Source: Petaurus breviceps papuanus (Eukaryota > Chordata > Mammalia > Diprotodontia > Petauridae). From it: DNA of 64,000 nucleotides. The notes beneath the pieces were generated by a model. It was not told where the DNA came from, ran no database searches, and saw only the letters and a program-made list of their open reading frames with translations. Each line of letters opens with the position of its first letter. Positions within the stretch are counted from its first letter, which is position 1. Below, piece by piece: positions 35,970 to 47,379 of this stretch. The DNA lies in the NCBI GenBank assembly GCA_028583685.1, contig JAMXIF010000031.1, forward strand, positions 3,787,610 to 3,851,609, read 5' to 3'. A program made the position numbers and the translations under genes.

Positions 35970-36980
35970 TTCCAAAATTTCACTAGTCTGTTGTCTATAT
36001 CTGACATTAAATTCTACATTGTTTCAACTGTGAAAAAAAACCTCAATTCTTCATGGTACAAATTCTATTAAAAATAACTCTATGTTAGACAGAATAGTGT
36101 AATATTAAAGTTTCAATGAGTATAAGATTACCATTAAATGGGGGGAGGGAGGAAAGTAGTAAGTAAATTTTAATAATGAACCTTTACATAAGTTAGCAAA
36201 ATAAATTTAAAAACCTCTACATTTAACCAATTACCCAGAGGTGGTGCATATAGAGAAACTAAATCAAAGATTACAGAGTGAAAAAAAGAGAGAGTGTGTG
36301 TTTCTTGAAGTTCAAGTTAATAAGTATAATTTTTACTGCACGTTGTAATGAAAATGTCAGTGAGGGGGAGGGGAATCTTTAAAAATTAATTGAAAATTAA
36401 GTAGCAGATATAACTTCCTATGCAAATATGTCCTATTCCCAGTACTTTTCACTATCACATTTGATGCAAATAGTAAAACTAAAACAAAGTAGTCAGGTCA
36501 CTTTAAAAAAAAAAACAGGATTAAGAAGAAAAAAAAGCATCCATCCATACATGAAATAAAAGTACTCAAAAATCTAATAACAGTTAATTCTTTCTTGTTT
36601 CTATCAGCCTGCTCCTTGAAACAATCACAAAAGTTTTGTCTGGCAGATTGTAAAACAGGCTGCTCTGGTCAACAGCGCACATGTCATGGGGAAGGACATG
36701 AAGCCTGTGACCAATGAAGGCAGAAAGAAGTCTGGCTGCCAGTGCTTTGCTGTCTCTAGTTCAACGCTGCCTGACACTCCAGATGCACGGTTAAATGCCA
36801 CCCTGTGCTTATGCCCAAAGCAACAAAGCAACCCATTCAACCCAATGAAATATTCCATGCCCAGCTGCTAGGCCACATGCAAAGCTTTTTTTCCCTTTTA
36901 AATAGGATTCAGTCAAAATGTCTGTAGCTCACATCTGTGAAAAACAAGGCACAAAATAAGTACTTTAGCTTTTCATAAAA
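35970..36980. other. Intron 2, low-copy, with a GC-richer island at 36605-36875
   Basis: No transposon recognised. 36605-36875 is more balanced in base composition than its surroundings and has 61-77-codon frames on both strands without recognisable domains; possibly a conserved noncoding element or an unidentified retrocopy. Confidence 0.4.
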
Positions 36981-37135
36981 ATAACAAGGCAATGTTTTTC
37001 CTCTTATATTGAGTTCTCTAGTGCTTCTAAGCCTTTACTCTCAAAATGATGCAGAACACAAGATGTTTCACTTTTTACCAAAATATGTTTCTAGAAATTG
37101 TCAAAAAGTACAAAAATTCAGTTTTAGGAGATAAG
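36981..37135 (+). repeat. Direct duplication, copy 1
   Basis: 155 bases matching 38464-38616 at about 94% (roughly nine differences), same orientation, 1.48 kb apart. Not part of any repeat I recognise. Confidence 0.9.
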
Positions 37136-37163
37136 TGAGCAAAGACTTTTCCTTCTACCTATT

Positions 37164-37412
37164 GTATAGCTTAAGGTGGCACAATGAATAAAGTACCAGG
37201 CTTAGAGTTAGGATGACACCTCTTTCTGAGTTCAAATCTGGCCTCAGAAACTTATTTGCTGTGTGACTGTGGGAAATTCACTTCACCCTGTTTGCCTCAG
37301 TTTCCTCATCTGTAAAATGAGCTGGAGAAGGAAATGGAAAACTGCTCCAGTATCTCTGCCAAGAAAACCCCAACAGGAGACCAGGAATAGTCAGACACTA
37401 CTGAAAAAAGGA
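37164..37412 (+). mobile_element. MAR1-type SINE (long 3' domain)
   Basis: tRNA-like head, then 'tttgcctcagtttcctcatc', 'tgagctggagaaggaaatgg', 'aagaaaaccccaacaggaga' and 'gtcagacactactgaa'. The 3' end resembles RTE LINE tails, which fits RTE-driven retroposition (family knowledge). Confidence 0.85.
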
Positions 37413-37551
37413 CTTTAACTGCTCAGCTTGTGCTTATTGATTTCTCCACTAGGTGGTGAACATCTACTAGGTATGGGAAAATAGCAGAGGTTTTTAGAGG
37501 AAAGAATGTAAACTTACCAAGACAGATGCCTCAGATGGGGTACATATAGGC

Positions 37552-38035
37552 TGTGGGAAACCCTTTGAACTCCCTACTTGATGAGGTAAGTATACGCAAA
37601 TTTGATGCCCTTTAACTAGCCTAGCCCTCCATAGTCTGTCATCTCCAGGTAACCTTCAGCTATTCCCACCCTTAATCCCATTACTGGAGTCTGATCTAAT
37701 TCCATCAAAGATCTTCCTTAGACTCCTCAAGACTCTCCCCAAACTCCTCTAGACCACCCCTAAATCCTCCCACAATCTTTCTGTATATAAGATTCCTCTG
37801 GTCTCCATGAAGATGCTGAGATGAATTAATGGGTCTAATTAAAGACCCAGGTGTGTTGAGAAAGGCCACAAATACTTAGGCTCCTTGAGAGATTGTAATA
37901 TATTATTGTAGAATCTTTAATAAACTTTGCTTTTCTTTGGTTGAAAGAAGACTTGAGTCAAATTCATTCAGCAGGACCTGGCTTATTGGTATTTTGGGGT
38001 CTTGCTTATCCCTAAACCCTAAATAAACCTCCACA
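37552..38035 (+). mobile_element. Solo LTR (endogenous retrovirus-like), approximate limits
   Basis: Fossil LTR running from about TGTGGGAAACC to CTCCACA, with a TATA-like ctgtatataa at 37781-37790 and an AATAAA at ~37918. No internal viral genes adjoin, so it is a solo LTR. Ends are estimates from the TG...CA rule. Confidence 0.55.
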
Positions 38036-38053
38036 CCAGTACCCATTACCAAA

Positions 38054-38061
38054 ACACACAC

Positions 38062-38110
<49 letters not shown>
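38054..38110. repeat. (CA)n microsatellite
   Basis: About 28 CA units with one early interruption, directly after the solo LTR. Confidence 0.97.
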
Positions 38111-38112
<2 letters not shown>

Positions 38113-38463
38113 ACTAAACTAGAGAAGCCCAAAAGTCTTAAATTGCCAGTTTAAGGAATGAGCAGAAACTGACATTGACATACTAAATTCTTACAATTAG
38201 GAAACTTCTTTTCACAACTAAGTGAAAGAAGAATTAACAAATATGTAAACTGGAGGCAAAATTTTCTAATAAGAATGATCCAAGTGAGAGATGATTGGGT
38301 GCACTAGAATAATTTCACAACTAGAGAAAAAAAGGGGATTGATGCAAAACTCCAAGTTAATAGGAATGTGTTAGATATAAAATTGTTAGGATCACATAAG
38401 TAACTGAATGTGAAGAGCAAAAAATCAAGTCTGATAAATCACTCCATTCCTAATAAGTAATAA

Positions 38464-38616
38464 ATAACAAGGCAATGTTTTTCCTCTTAGATTGAGCTCT
38501 CTAGTGCTTCTAAGCCTTTACTCTCAAAATGATGCAGAATACAAGACATTTCACTTTTTACCAAAATGTTTCTAAAAATTGTCAAAAAGTAAAAAAATTC
38601 AGTTTTAGGAGAGAAG
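38464..38616 (+). repeat. Direct duplication, copy 2
   Basis: Partner of 36981-37135. The interval between the copies contains the MAR1 SINE, solo LTR and CA repeat. Confidence 0.9.
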
Positions 38617-39624
38617 GTAAAAAAATGTTTTAAGTCCTGAAAAGATTAAGTAACTATCTTAAGTTCACAAAACTCCCAAACTCTTGAACACAGACCTCCT
38701 GGCTTTGAAGCCAGAACTCTAATAAACCAAAATGCTTTGTAATATTGCTGTTTTTTCCACTAGCTGTCTAGGATGTGTTCTTAGTGATAGTTCATCCCTT
38801 TGATGAAAATTACAATTTTTTTTAATTTAAAAATTCACATTTTTAAATTTTAGAATGATAAACAGCAGCTTTTATAGAGTCTTCTCTTCCCAAATCTATT
38901 ATTATATGCTGCTGGCAGTATGGACAGAAAAGAAGGAAGTTTTAATTATGTAACTGAGTACACCTTATAATCGTTAAATTTAAAAAATGTGTTTTTATTT
39001 TCCAAAGGATAAAAAAGTGTAATATATTTGGTTAACAAAAGATCGAACTGTCCATAAGGACACATAATCTGGGAAGAGAAACTAAGCATTATAATGTTCT
39101 AGAAAGAACATGGGTTAAAAATTAGGGGAACAGCACATTTTGGACTTTACAGTCTTCAACACCAATACGTATCTGGGGGGGGAAATCCCCATGATAAGAT
39201 ATCCAAAAAGTTGTAATCTAGCCTTTCTTGAAAGTCTAGACCATAAGAAGTTCATCACCTCCCAAGCTAGTAGATTCTAATGCTGCACTCCATTAGGAAG
39301 TTTTTCTGTATACCAATCCCAAATTGTAGATCAAACTGTACACAAATCTACCCACCTACAGGTCTTAAATCACTTTTTGAGAACCAAGAGAATAAGCTAC
39401 AATTTGAAAAACTCAAGAAAAGACAAAGGCAACAATAAGGACAAGGGGGAAAAGTTCCAGGTATATGGGAGGCCACCAATGAAAAATTAAAAAAAAAAAA
39501 AGGTTTAATATCTTTTTGAAATAACAACAAAGTCAGTGGTGTCATTAGAACAGGGTGAGGGAGGTGGGATGGGGAAGAAAAGGGGGATTTTTAAGTACTT
39601 AAGACTGGAACATAGGATTGATTC
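38617..39624. other. Intron 2, unassigned
   Basis: AT-rich, no exon or transposon recognised; a G run at 39175-39182 and A12 at 39490-39501. Confidence 0.5.
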
Positions 39625-40030
39625 TAGTAGCAAATAAACAGTAATCAAGCACCTGCAATGTATCAGGCACTATGGCAAGTGCTAGGGATACAAAAAGGCA
39701 AAAGAAATTACCACCACCCCGCCCACCCCACCCCCAGGCTCCAACCTTGAAAATTTCACAATCTAATAGGGGAAAAAAGCAAACAGGTACAAACAAGCTA
39801 TTTACAGAATAAATAGGAAATATTTAATAATAGGGAAGCATTAGAATTAAGAGAGATTGGGAAAACCTTCCTGGAAAAGGTAGGGCTTTATCTGGGGATT
39901 TGAAGAAAATCAGAAAATTCAGCAGGCAGAATGAGGAAAGAGCACTCCAGGCAAGAGCAAAAGCCAAAGAAAATAGCAGCAGCCCAGAGATGAAGTGTCA
40001 TGCTCAAGGAAAGTCACTACCACTACAGGG
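39625..40030 (+). repeat. Ancient mammalian interspersed repeat
   Basis: 'aagcacctgcaatgtatcag', 'ttgggaaaaccttcctggaa' and 'agcactccaggcaagagcaa' are worn forms of the long old family; it resumes at 40450-40920 after a LINE insertion. Confidence 0.55.
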
Positions 40031-40035
40031 ATATC

Positions 40036-40065
40036 TTGGGCAGCTAAGTGGCACAACAGATAAAG
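40036..40065 (+). mobile_element. SINE head remnant
   Basis: 'gggcagctaagtggcacaac' only; the rest of the SINE is missing. Confidence 0.6.
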
Positions 40066-40450
40066 AAGACCAATGATATCATGGATTTTAAGTGATGTTG
40101 AATTGCACAGTCATCAGCCTCATTCTCCCTTCCAGAGTCATTGAAGTCCAGTGGCAAGACAAAAATCAAGACATCTGGTAACATTGTTCTGGATGTAGTG
40201 GATGACCTTGGCATCTTTAATGTCAGACCAAGCTTTCAGCATTACACAGAGCCTGCTTCAGCCACCTTCTTGGCCACTGGAACAAACTGTTCTCATCTAC
40301 CCATTACTCCAGGGGAAGTCTTCACATGCTGGAGGGTAGGTGTCCCTCTAACTCATCAATGGGTCTGGGGCTTGTCAGTTACCCTCACCTTGGTTTCGCC
40401 CATTAGCACAGACCAGGGTGTGGCTGCTATGCATGCTACATCTTCTTGAT
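40066..40450 (-). mobile_element. RTE-like LINE 3' end, minus strand
   Basis: Shares the '...cagcctcattctcccttcca', 'gtccagtggcaagacaaaaa' text with the LINE tail family also present at 56050-56275 and related to the element at 57807-59126. The 102-codon plus-strand frame is antisense to it and not a gene. Confidence 0.55.
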
Positions 40451-40939
40451 GCAAAAACTGCAAAATGGGTGACAAGTGGACACCAAAGGTAGATGAGCAT
40501 CTTTGAAAGAGCTTGGCAGAAGAGTGATATGGTCATACCTGTGCTTGAGGAAAAAATAATTTAGGCAGCTAAATGAAAAATAAACCAGATTGGAGAAAGA
40601 CCTGCAGCAAGCAGATGTACCAAAAACTGTTACACTAGTCCAGGTGCGTGGTAATATAAAACCACACCAGAGAGGTGACAGTATTGAAAAGAGAGAAGAG
40701 AGGGTATTCACAAGGAGACAGAAATGTTAAATCCAAAGGCCTTTACAAACTGGATAGGAAGGAGAGAGACAGAGTAAGCTAAGTCTGATATCTAGGATGC
40801 AAGCCTGGGGGACTGGTATGAAAGGATTTTAATAAGACAAGGACCTTATATTTAATATTAGAGGTGATCCTCAGAAGCTTACAGAATAGAAGGGAGACTT
40901 AGACCCAAAATTTAAGATGAATTCCTTTAGTGAAGGAAG

Positions 40940-41195
40940 GCACCAGACAGAGCATGCCAGTATGTTGCTCTGTCAAAATCTTACCCTCTACAAGAAGTCT
41001 TTCCTGATCCTTCTTGATGTTAATTGCCTTTCCTCTATTGACTATCTCCAAATCATCCTTTATATAGTTTGTGTATACGTATACGTGTTTGCATATTGTC
41101 TGGCCTGTCGGACTACAAATTGGTTGAGAATCCAGAATTTAGTACAGTGACTAAAACATAGTCATTGTTGAATAAACTCTTATTGACTAACTGAT
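40940..41195 (+). mobile_element. L2 3' end
   Basis: 'caagaagtctttcctgatcc' through 'tgaataaactcttattgact': typical L2 ORF2 end and 3'UTR. Confidence 0.7.
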
Positions 41196-41829
41196 TGGAT
41201 GGTGGACTAGGGTGAGAGAAAACTTGAGGCAGGGAGACAAATTAACAAAATATAGGAATATTCTAAGTAATGACCTACACAAAAATGGGGACTGTAAAAA
41301 GAAAGAAGAGAGCATGTATATGAGAACGTATACCAAATTTCACCACATAATTATCGCACTGTTTCTCACCACCACCACCACAATCATCCAAAATCAGGCT
41401 TCTAACCTTTCAGCACAGAGTTGTCACATGGTATAATTGTGTTCATCATGCCACTTGAAAGTAAACAGAGCAGTAATGTATTCACCAGTAGCACATGGAC
41501 ACACTTTTTATCTCTCACACATTGGAAGCCATAAGCCTAGAATTCTCAGTGTATCAGCACTGTCAGTATATATTATTTAGTTTGTTTATAGTGCTGTAGT
41601 ACTAACAGTATTGTCACTCAACCCAATGAAGAGCTGTAGGTGCAAGGGGAGTGGGTGGGGTGGTACACTCCCAGCAGTACATCACATGTTATGGTAAGAC
41701 TTGCATCTTCCCAATTTAAACATATATGGACAAATATTCCATGCATCCTAATCTTGCACCAAAGGCAGTTTAGTGAGAAATGATTTTTAAGTAATACCAG
41801 CACAAATTTTCTAAAGTTTTACATAATGG

Positions 41830-42379
41830 TGTAATGGGAATGTAAATTTAAAGATCTTCCCTAGCCCTAGGCTAAAGTGCACCTGGAGCCTGGGGTGGGA
41901 GGCTTGTTTTTCAGTAGATGCTTCTTGATTGGCCAGTGAGTCAATAAGGTCGTTACATTCTCTGAGCCAGGAGAAGGCTATATAAGCCCTGATGTGTAGC
42001 TTTGTTTTGGGGCTCACTTTGAGAAGTGTTCTGTGATTTTATCTGGATTTTGGGAAGCCATTGTTGAGAGTCCCCCCCCTCAGCTTTGAAAAACCCAGAT
42101 GTTGAAACCCAGATGTTGATTTGGTATGGATGTAATGGTTGGACAGTTTGGAAACTGTCTACTTGATCTGTTTCTCTGTCTTGATAATTCTGTCTGTGTA
42201 TTTTGAAGTTGGGGTGCTGACCTTTTTCCCCTGAACTAGGTAAATGATACATCTCTGACTGATTAAAGTAAGCTTGTTAACCCATTTTGAGTTGCTTTCC
42301 TTTATCAAAGCAGATCCAAGAACCTGTGTTGGCAGCCACCCTGGGGATGCTGGGGTGATTGCTGCTACAAATGGTCACA
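41830..42379 (+). mobile_element. Solo LTR, family A copy 1
   Basis: Fossil LTR of about 550 bp. TATA 'ggctatataagccc' at 41977-41990, attaaa at ~42263, and end text 'gaacctgtgttggcagccac' to 'ggtcaca'. Shares 'ttttggggctcac' and the U5-like end with the LTR at 60834-61617. No viral internal region adjoins. Confidence 0.65.
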
Positions 42380-42549
42380 CCCCATTTTTTTGCAAAAAAT
42401 TTTGGTGTAAAATCTGCAATGATTATGTGGTGAAATACAATACTAAGGGTTCATTTTAAGATCTGCAACTCCACTGAAGTAATTGTCTCTACAGATTCCC
42501 CAGGATTTACAAATTATACCATCATATAATTAACATTAAGGATAGCTCT

Positions 42550-42740
42550 TAATCTTCTCTTTATTTCCATGCCTTTAATTTCTCTCGTTTTGTTCTTATT
42601 GTATTTCCAGGACTATATGAAATAACAGTGGGGAGAGTGAGCATCTTTGCTCTCCTTCCAAACCTTCTGGAAAAGGTTCCAATCTATTCATATTGGGTGT
42701 GGTGTCTGATTTTGGTTCTAGATAGATCAACCACAAGGCC
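42550..42740 (-). mobile_element. Old L1 ORF2 fragment, minus strand
   Basis: 'tggggagagtgagcatcttt' and 'aaccttctggaaaaggttcc' are reverse-complement L1 RT text. 42740-42950 beyond it is more of the ancient repeat. Confidence 0.5.
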
Positions 42741-42955
42741 ACTCCCCAATAGTCTAGGAGTGAGGGGATGAAAATTGTACCAGCCTGGTGACAAGTGTCA
42801 CAGAAGAGTAGGGGGCCACATAAGAGACAGGGTCAAGATAAGAGGCCTTGGCAAAATTCTGGAGATGAGGATGAGAGTAGGAGTAGAAACTGACAAATAG
42901 GTTATAAACATGGGCAACTAGACTGGTGGTTTTCTCAAGAGAAAGAGAAATTTAG

Positions 42956-43043
42956 GGGCGGCTAGGTGGTGCAGTGAGTAAAGCACCGGCCCTGGAGTCA
43001 GGAAGACTCGAGTTCAGTTCCGGCCTCAGACACTTAACACCCA

Positions 43044-43080
<37 letters not shown>

Positions 43081-43155
43081 ACAAAACTAGCTGTGTAACC
43101 TTGGGCAAGTTACTTAAGCCCAACTGCCTTCCAAAAGGGGAAAAAAAAAAAGAGA
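42956..43155 (+). mobile_element. Marsupial SINE with internal CA expansion
   Basis: Full SINE of the 'gtgagtaaag' subfamily; a (CA)n run at 43040-43082 lies between the head and the 'aaaactagctgtgtaacc' domain. Confidence 0.93.
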
Positions 43156-43795
43156 AAATTAAATTTGAGTTTGAGGGCAAAGTTGGGGTAAAAGAAAGGG
43201 AAGGAGAATAAAAATTTCTTAAATTCCTACTATGAACCAAACACTGTGCTAAGGCATATACAGATAGTGGCAACATTATCAGAAAGATGAATTCAATTTT
43301 GGCTAAATTGAATTTAACAACCCTGCTGAACTCTCTCAACATTCCCTTCCAAACAACTTTAAAATAATTGCCAAATCAAATTTTGGAGTAGTAGGGCCTA
43401 GAAAACGTCAGAGTGAGACATATTTCCAGCCAAAGACAACTTAGGAGGTTGGCAAGGGTGGTCTGTGACCCCAGGATGAGAGCCAACCTGGAACAAGGTG
43501 GCAGCAATCCTTGGAGGTGGCTGAAACAGCAGGAGAAGCAGAAGTAGCTTTGGGAGCTCTCGACCCAGGGAAGGTAAAAGGCAGGGGTAGGGAACCTGTG
43601 GCCTTGAGGTCACAAGTGGCCCTCTAGGTCCTTAAGTGCAGCCCTCTGACTGAATCCAAACTACATTAAAAGGATCCCCTTAATAAAAGGATTTGTTCTG
43701 TAAATCAATCAAACTGGCCCACCCAAAAACCAGAAGGATAAGTAGCATTTGTGGCTTTAGGGAAGCAGGAACCCTTCCTGGGCAAGGGCTGGAAC

Positions 43796-43998
43796 ACAGA
43801 GAACCTGAGTTTAAAATTCAACCTCAGACACTTATTAGCTGTAATGCTAGCCAAGTCTCTTAACCCTGTTTGCCTCAATTCCTCATCTGTAAAATGAGCT
43901 GGAGAATAAAATAGCAAACCACTTCAGTATCCTTCCTAAGAAAACCCCAAAAGGGGTCGTGAAGAATCAGAGACAACTGGAAAAACAACTCAACTCAA
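43796..43998 (+). mobile_element. MAR1-type SINE, 5'-truncated
   Basis: 'tttgcctcaattcctcatct', 'tgagctggagaataaaatag' and 'ggggtcgtgaagaatcagag' give the MAR1 3' domain. Confidence 0.82.
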
Positions 43999-44429
43999 TG
44001 AAAAAATGCCTAATTGCCTCCATACCTCTCCACAGAGAGAACTGATGAACTCTGATACAGACTGAAGCACACTTTTTTTCTTTTGTTTTCACATGTATTT
44101 GAGAAATACTTAACAAAGCAATATTTTAAAAGGTTACCTGGTAAACCAGTCAATCTATAATGATGCTTAAGAATTTTATGAATGCCAAATTCACAGTTGA
44201 GGATAGTCTATCCTCACTCAGTATTTTTACAGTTGTAATGAAATTGGTCTACTTGGCACTAGTTTGCAATTTCTACCCTGACACATGAAAGGGGTCCCCC
44301 CTAGGTGTAGTAAAATAATGACAGTTTTGCCTTTCTTGTATGTTAAATTGCACAAATGATGATAAAATTAAAACTACATATCTTTCACTCATTGAAACAA
44401 TTAACTACTAAGTTATATAAAATATGAAG

Positions 44430-44900
44430 TTTGCTCACAAGGAGACAAATATCTATGGCATAGGGGTGAATAAGAAAAAAGCAAAGAATGGATTCAGCAA
44501 ACATGTTATAAGGAATTTGATGGCAAAATCAATTTCAGAGGAGAAAGTCTAAGGGGAGAGAACAAGAAAAGTCTTCACAGAGTAGTCAGAACCTGACTTA
44601 GGCCTTGAAAGAGCTTCAAATGGAAATGGCAGACAGTAAAGGGCACAGGATTAGATAGGTACAGGAGAAAAAGGAAGGAAAGTAATTTAGTATGACTAGA
44701 AAACATCTTGTGAAAGTAAGTAGTTTGAGATAAGGCTCAAATGTAGGGCAAAATTATATTGCTGAAGACTATCAGGAAAACAATGGAGAAACCATGAAAA
44801 GTTTTTTTATAGCAAAAGAGTTTTATATTGGAGTAATCCATTAGAAAAATTACTCTGGCACTAGCACAGGTGTAAAGAACGGATTATATAAGAGTTTAAT
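44430..44900 (+). repeat. Ancient mammalian interspersed repeat
   Basis: 'aaaattactctggcactagc' and 'acttaggccttgaaagagct' match the family. A related scrap lies at 45750-46060. Confidence 0.5.
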
Positions 44901-45300
44901 GTAGAGCATAATCTAACAAATTGTCTTACAAAGATCATACTATCTCATTTTTTAAAATAAGAGACCACAACTAAACCATAACTTGCCATGAATAAGACAG
45001 ACATTGTACTGCTCATTAACTCATTAAATAGAATGACTCAAAGTCATTCTAAGAAATTATTTTGATTCAATATAAATGCCACCTCACTAACTTAACCTAG
45101 AGACCAATAACTAAATTAAATTCAAATAAATATGTTGTTACAAGGAGGTGAGCAGAAATTTAAGATAATTCCAGCCACAAGGCTCTTTTTGAGAGAAAAA
45201 AAAATTCTACATATCCTTTACTTTTCAATCACTTTCCTTTCTAAATACATATATCACACTCTTATCCAGTCAGTCATCCTCTGAAAAAGAGAAACAAGTA

Positions 45301-45412
45301 GGGAGGGAAAGAAAGAAGAGAGAAAGAAAGAGGGAGAAGGAAAAGAGAGAAGGGAGAAGAGAGAGAAAAGGGGGCAGAGAGAGAAAAAGGGAGGACAGAG
45401 AAGAAAAAAAAC
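45301..45412. repeat. Polypurine tract (GA/GGA/GAAA)
   Basis: 112 bases almost all purine on the plus strand (two C interruptions); capable of triplex or slipped structures. Confidence 0.92.
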
Positions 45413-46324
45413 TAAACCGATCAAATTTGACCAATATTTTACACCAACAGTTCCCAATCTGAATTTTCTATGCTCTTCCCAAGCAAAAAAATTTTTTTTT
45501 ACAATTCACTTCATCTTTTTGTCCTCTACATTCAACTTAAATCCACTTATATTTTGAGACTGGGTGATCATTAAAAATGTGGAAAAACTCGAAGGCACTA
45601 GAAACTGCTGGAAAATATTTATGAGAATTAAAGAATGAAAGGATTCAAAAGTTGCCTCACAACTATACATCATGAATACATCCTTTCAAAGAAGAGCTGG
45701 AAACTATTGGAGAGGCAAACACAGAACCACAATTATCATCACTCAAACAACAAGCAACTTTTTATTGCACCTACAATAGGGCAGGTGCTGAAAGTAGAAG
45801 TACAAAAAAATGAAACAACACCTACATACCAGGAGGAGTAGTATTATAACAAAACACACACCAAGTACAGATATAAATATGTTGTGTAAAAGAAAGCTAA
45901 TAAATAAATACATATTAATTTCAAAGATGTAACACTATCAACTGAGATATCAGAAAAGGTTTCTTACAGAGGAAATTGATAGCTTTAAATAATATGAATT
46001 TTAACTACTGAGCTTCATTTTAAAAGAGTGGATTGAATCCACGAACAAGTGAAGTTTATATTTTCAGAAACAAAACCATTACTGATTTGAAAGATTATAC
46101 CTGAATCACCTACATGTAAGTCAGACCATTGGAGCCAATGTAAAAGGTCACTTGCAGTGACTGTAAAAATAAAATGAATTTAAGTAAAAATAAAAAATAG
46201 ACAATTAGATAATCTAAACATATTTTGGACTGTTTCAAAAAAGGGATATGAAGGAAGGAGTAATAAGCATGTCAACCAGAATAACTTTCAAAATGATTTT
46301 TGGAAATTTGAAAATCACCAATAT

Positions 46325-46492
46325 TGGGCGGTTAGGTGGTGCAGTGAGTAAAGCACTGGCCCTGGAGTCAGGAGGACCCAAGTTCAGTTCCATCCTCAGA
46401 CACTTAACACCCACACACAAAAAACTAGCAGTGTAACCTTGGGCAAGTTACTTAACCCCAATTGCCCTCCAAAAGGCAAAAAAAAAAAAAAA
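46325..46492 (+). mobile_element. Marsupial SINE, 'gtgagtaaag' subfamily
   Basis: Complete copy with 'acccacacacaaaaaactag' at the internal junction and A15 tail; target duplication unclear. Confidence 0.9.
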
Positions 46493-46659
46493 GAATATAC
46501 TCACAGTATATTCTTTCACCTCACCATTTTTCAATGGAAATCTTTAAAATAAAGACTTTTAAAAAAAAGATATGAGAAAAAAATTAAACAAGCATTGCTA
46601 CCATTTTGAAATAAGTTTGCTATTATCTGATATGTTCCCAAGCAGGTTTCCCCATCTTT

Positions 46660-47250
46660 ATAAAGAATAGAATGATCTTTTCATAGCTCTTCTTTGAGGG
46701 TGCTGTTTGGTAATGAAAATTTTGCAGTATTCCCTTGTCATTGTTCTATTATTCTTTTCCTTTACACTGCTGAAATCAACATGTATATGTTATACCTGGT
46801 TCAGCTTAATTTGCTTATCATCAATTGATATTTTTTCAATGTTTCTTTGCATTTATCTTATTTACAATTTATGAACCACAGGAATATTGCATTACAGTCA
46901 AATGCTTCAATGTATTTAGTTAACCCCAATAAATGGGCGTTTACTTGATTTTCAGTACACACTCACTGCAAAAAGTGGAGTTAAAAACAGTTTTGTATAT
47001 ATTAGGGACCTTCCTTTTTGTTAACAACCTTCTCGAGGCAAATGCCAAATCCTATAATTTCTAAGCCAAATGGCCTAAACATCTTAGTCACACTCACAGC
47101 ATAACTTCAAAATATTTTGCACAACCACCATATAAATTCACATTCCCAGAAACAATGCATTGGCATTCCTCCTATTTCTACAGTCCCTCCAACACTGACA
47201 AGAAACATTAATACTTCAAATTCAATATTTCACTGTTTCATAACCCCCCC
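46660..47250 (-). mobile_element. Old L1 3' fragment, minus strand
   Basis: 'ttcagcttaatttgcttatc', 'tatcatcaattgatattttt' and 'aacaatgcattggcattcct' trace the reverse complement of the L1 ORF2 end and 3' region. Confidence 0.55.
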
Positions 47251-47379
47251 CCCAAAGAAATGCCTAGGAAACACCTTTCTATTTCGCAATAATCTTTCCC
47301 AAACAACAAACTCCCTGAAAATCACAATGGTCTCCAACTAGAAACCAACAATTTCCTCAGATAAAAAATAATAAAACAA

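Noticed and set aside
38054-38110. Repeated unit array as CRISPR
   Set aside because: A plain CA microsatellite in a vertebrate intron; no spacers.
40141-40449. 102-codon plus-strand open frame
   Set aside because: Lies antisense in an RTE-like LINE 3' end whose relatives appear elsewhere in the window.
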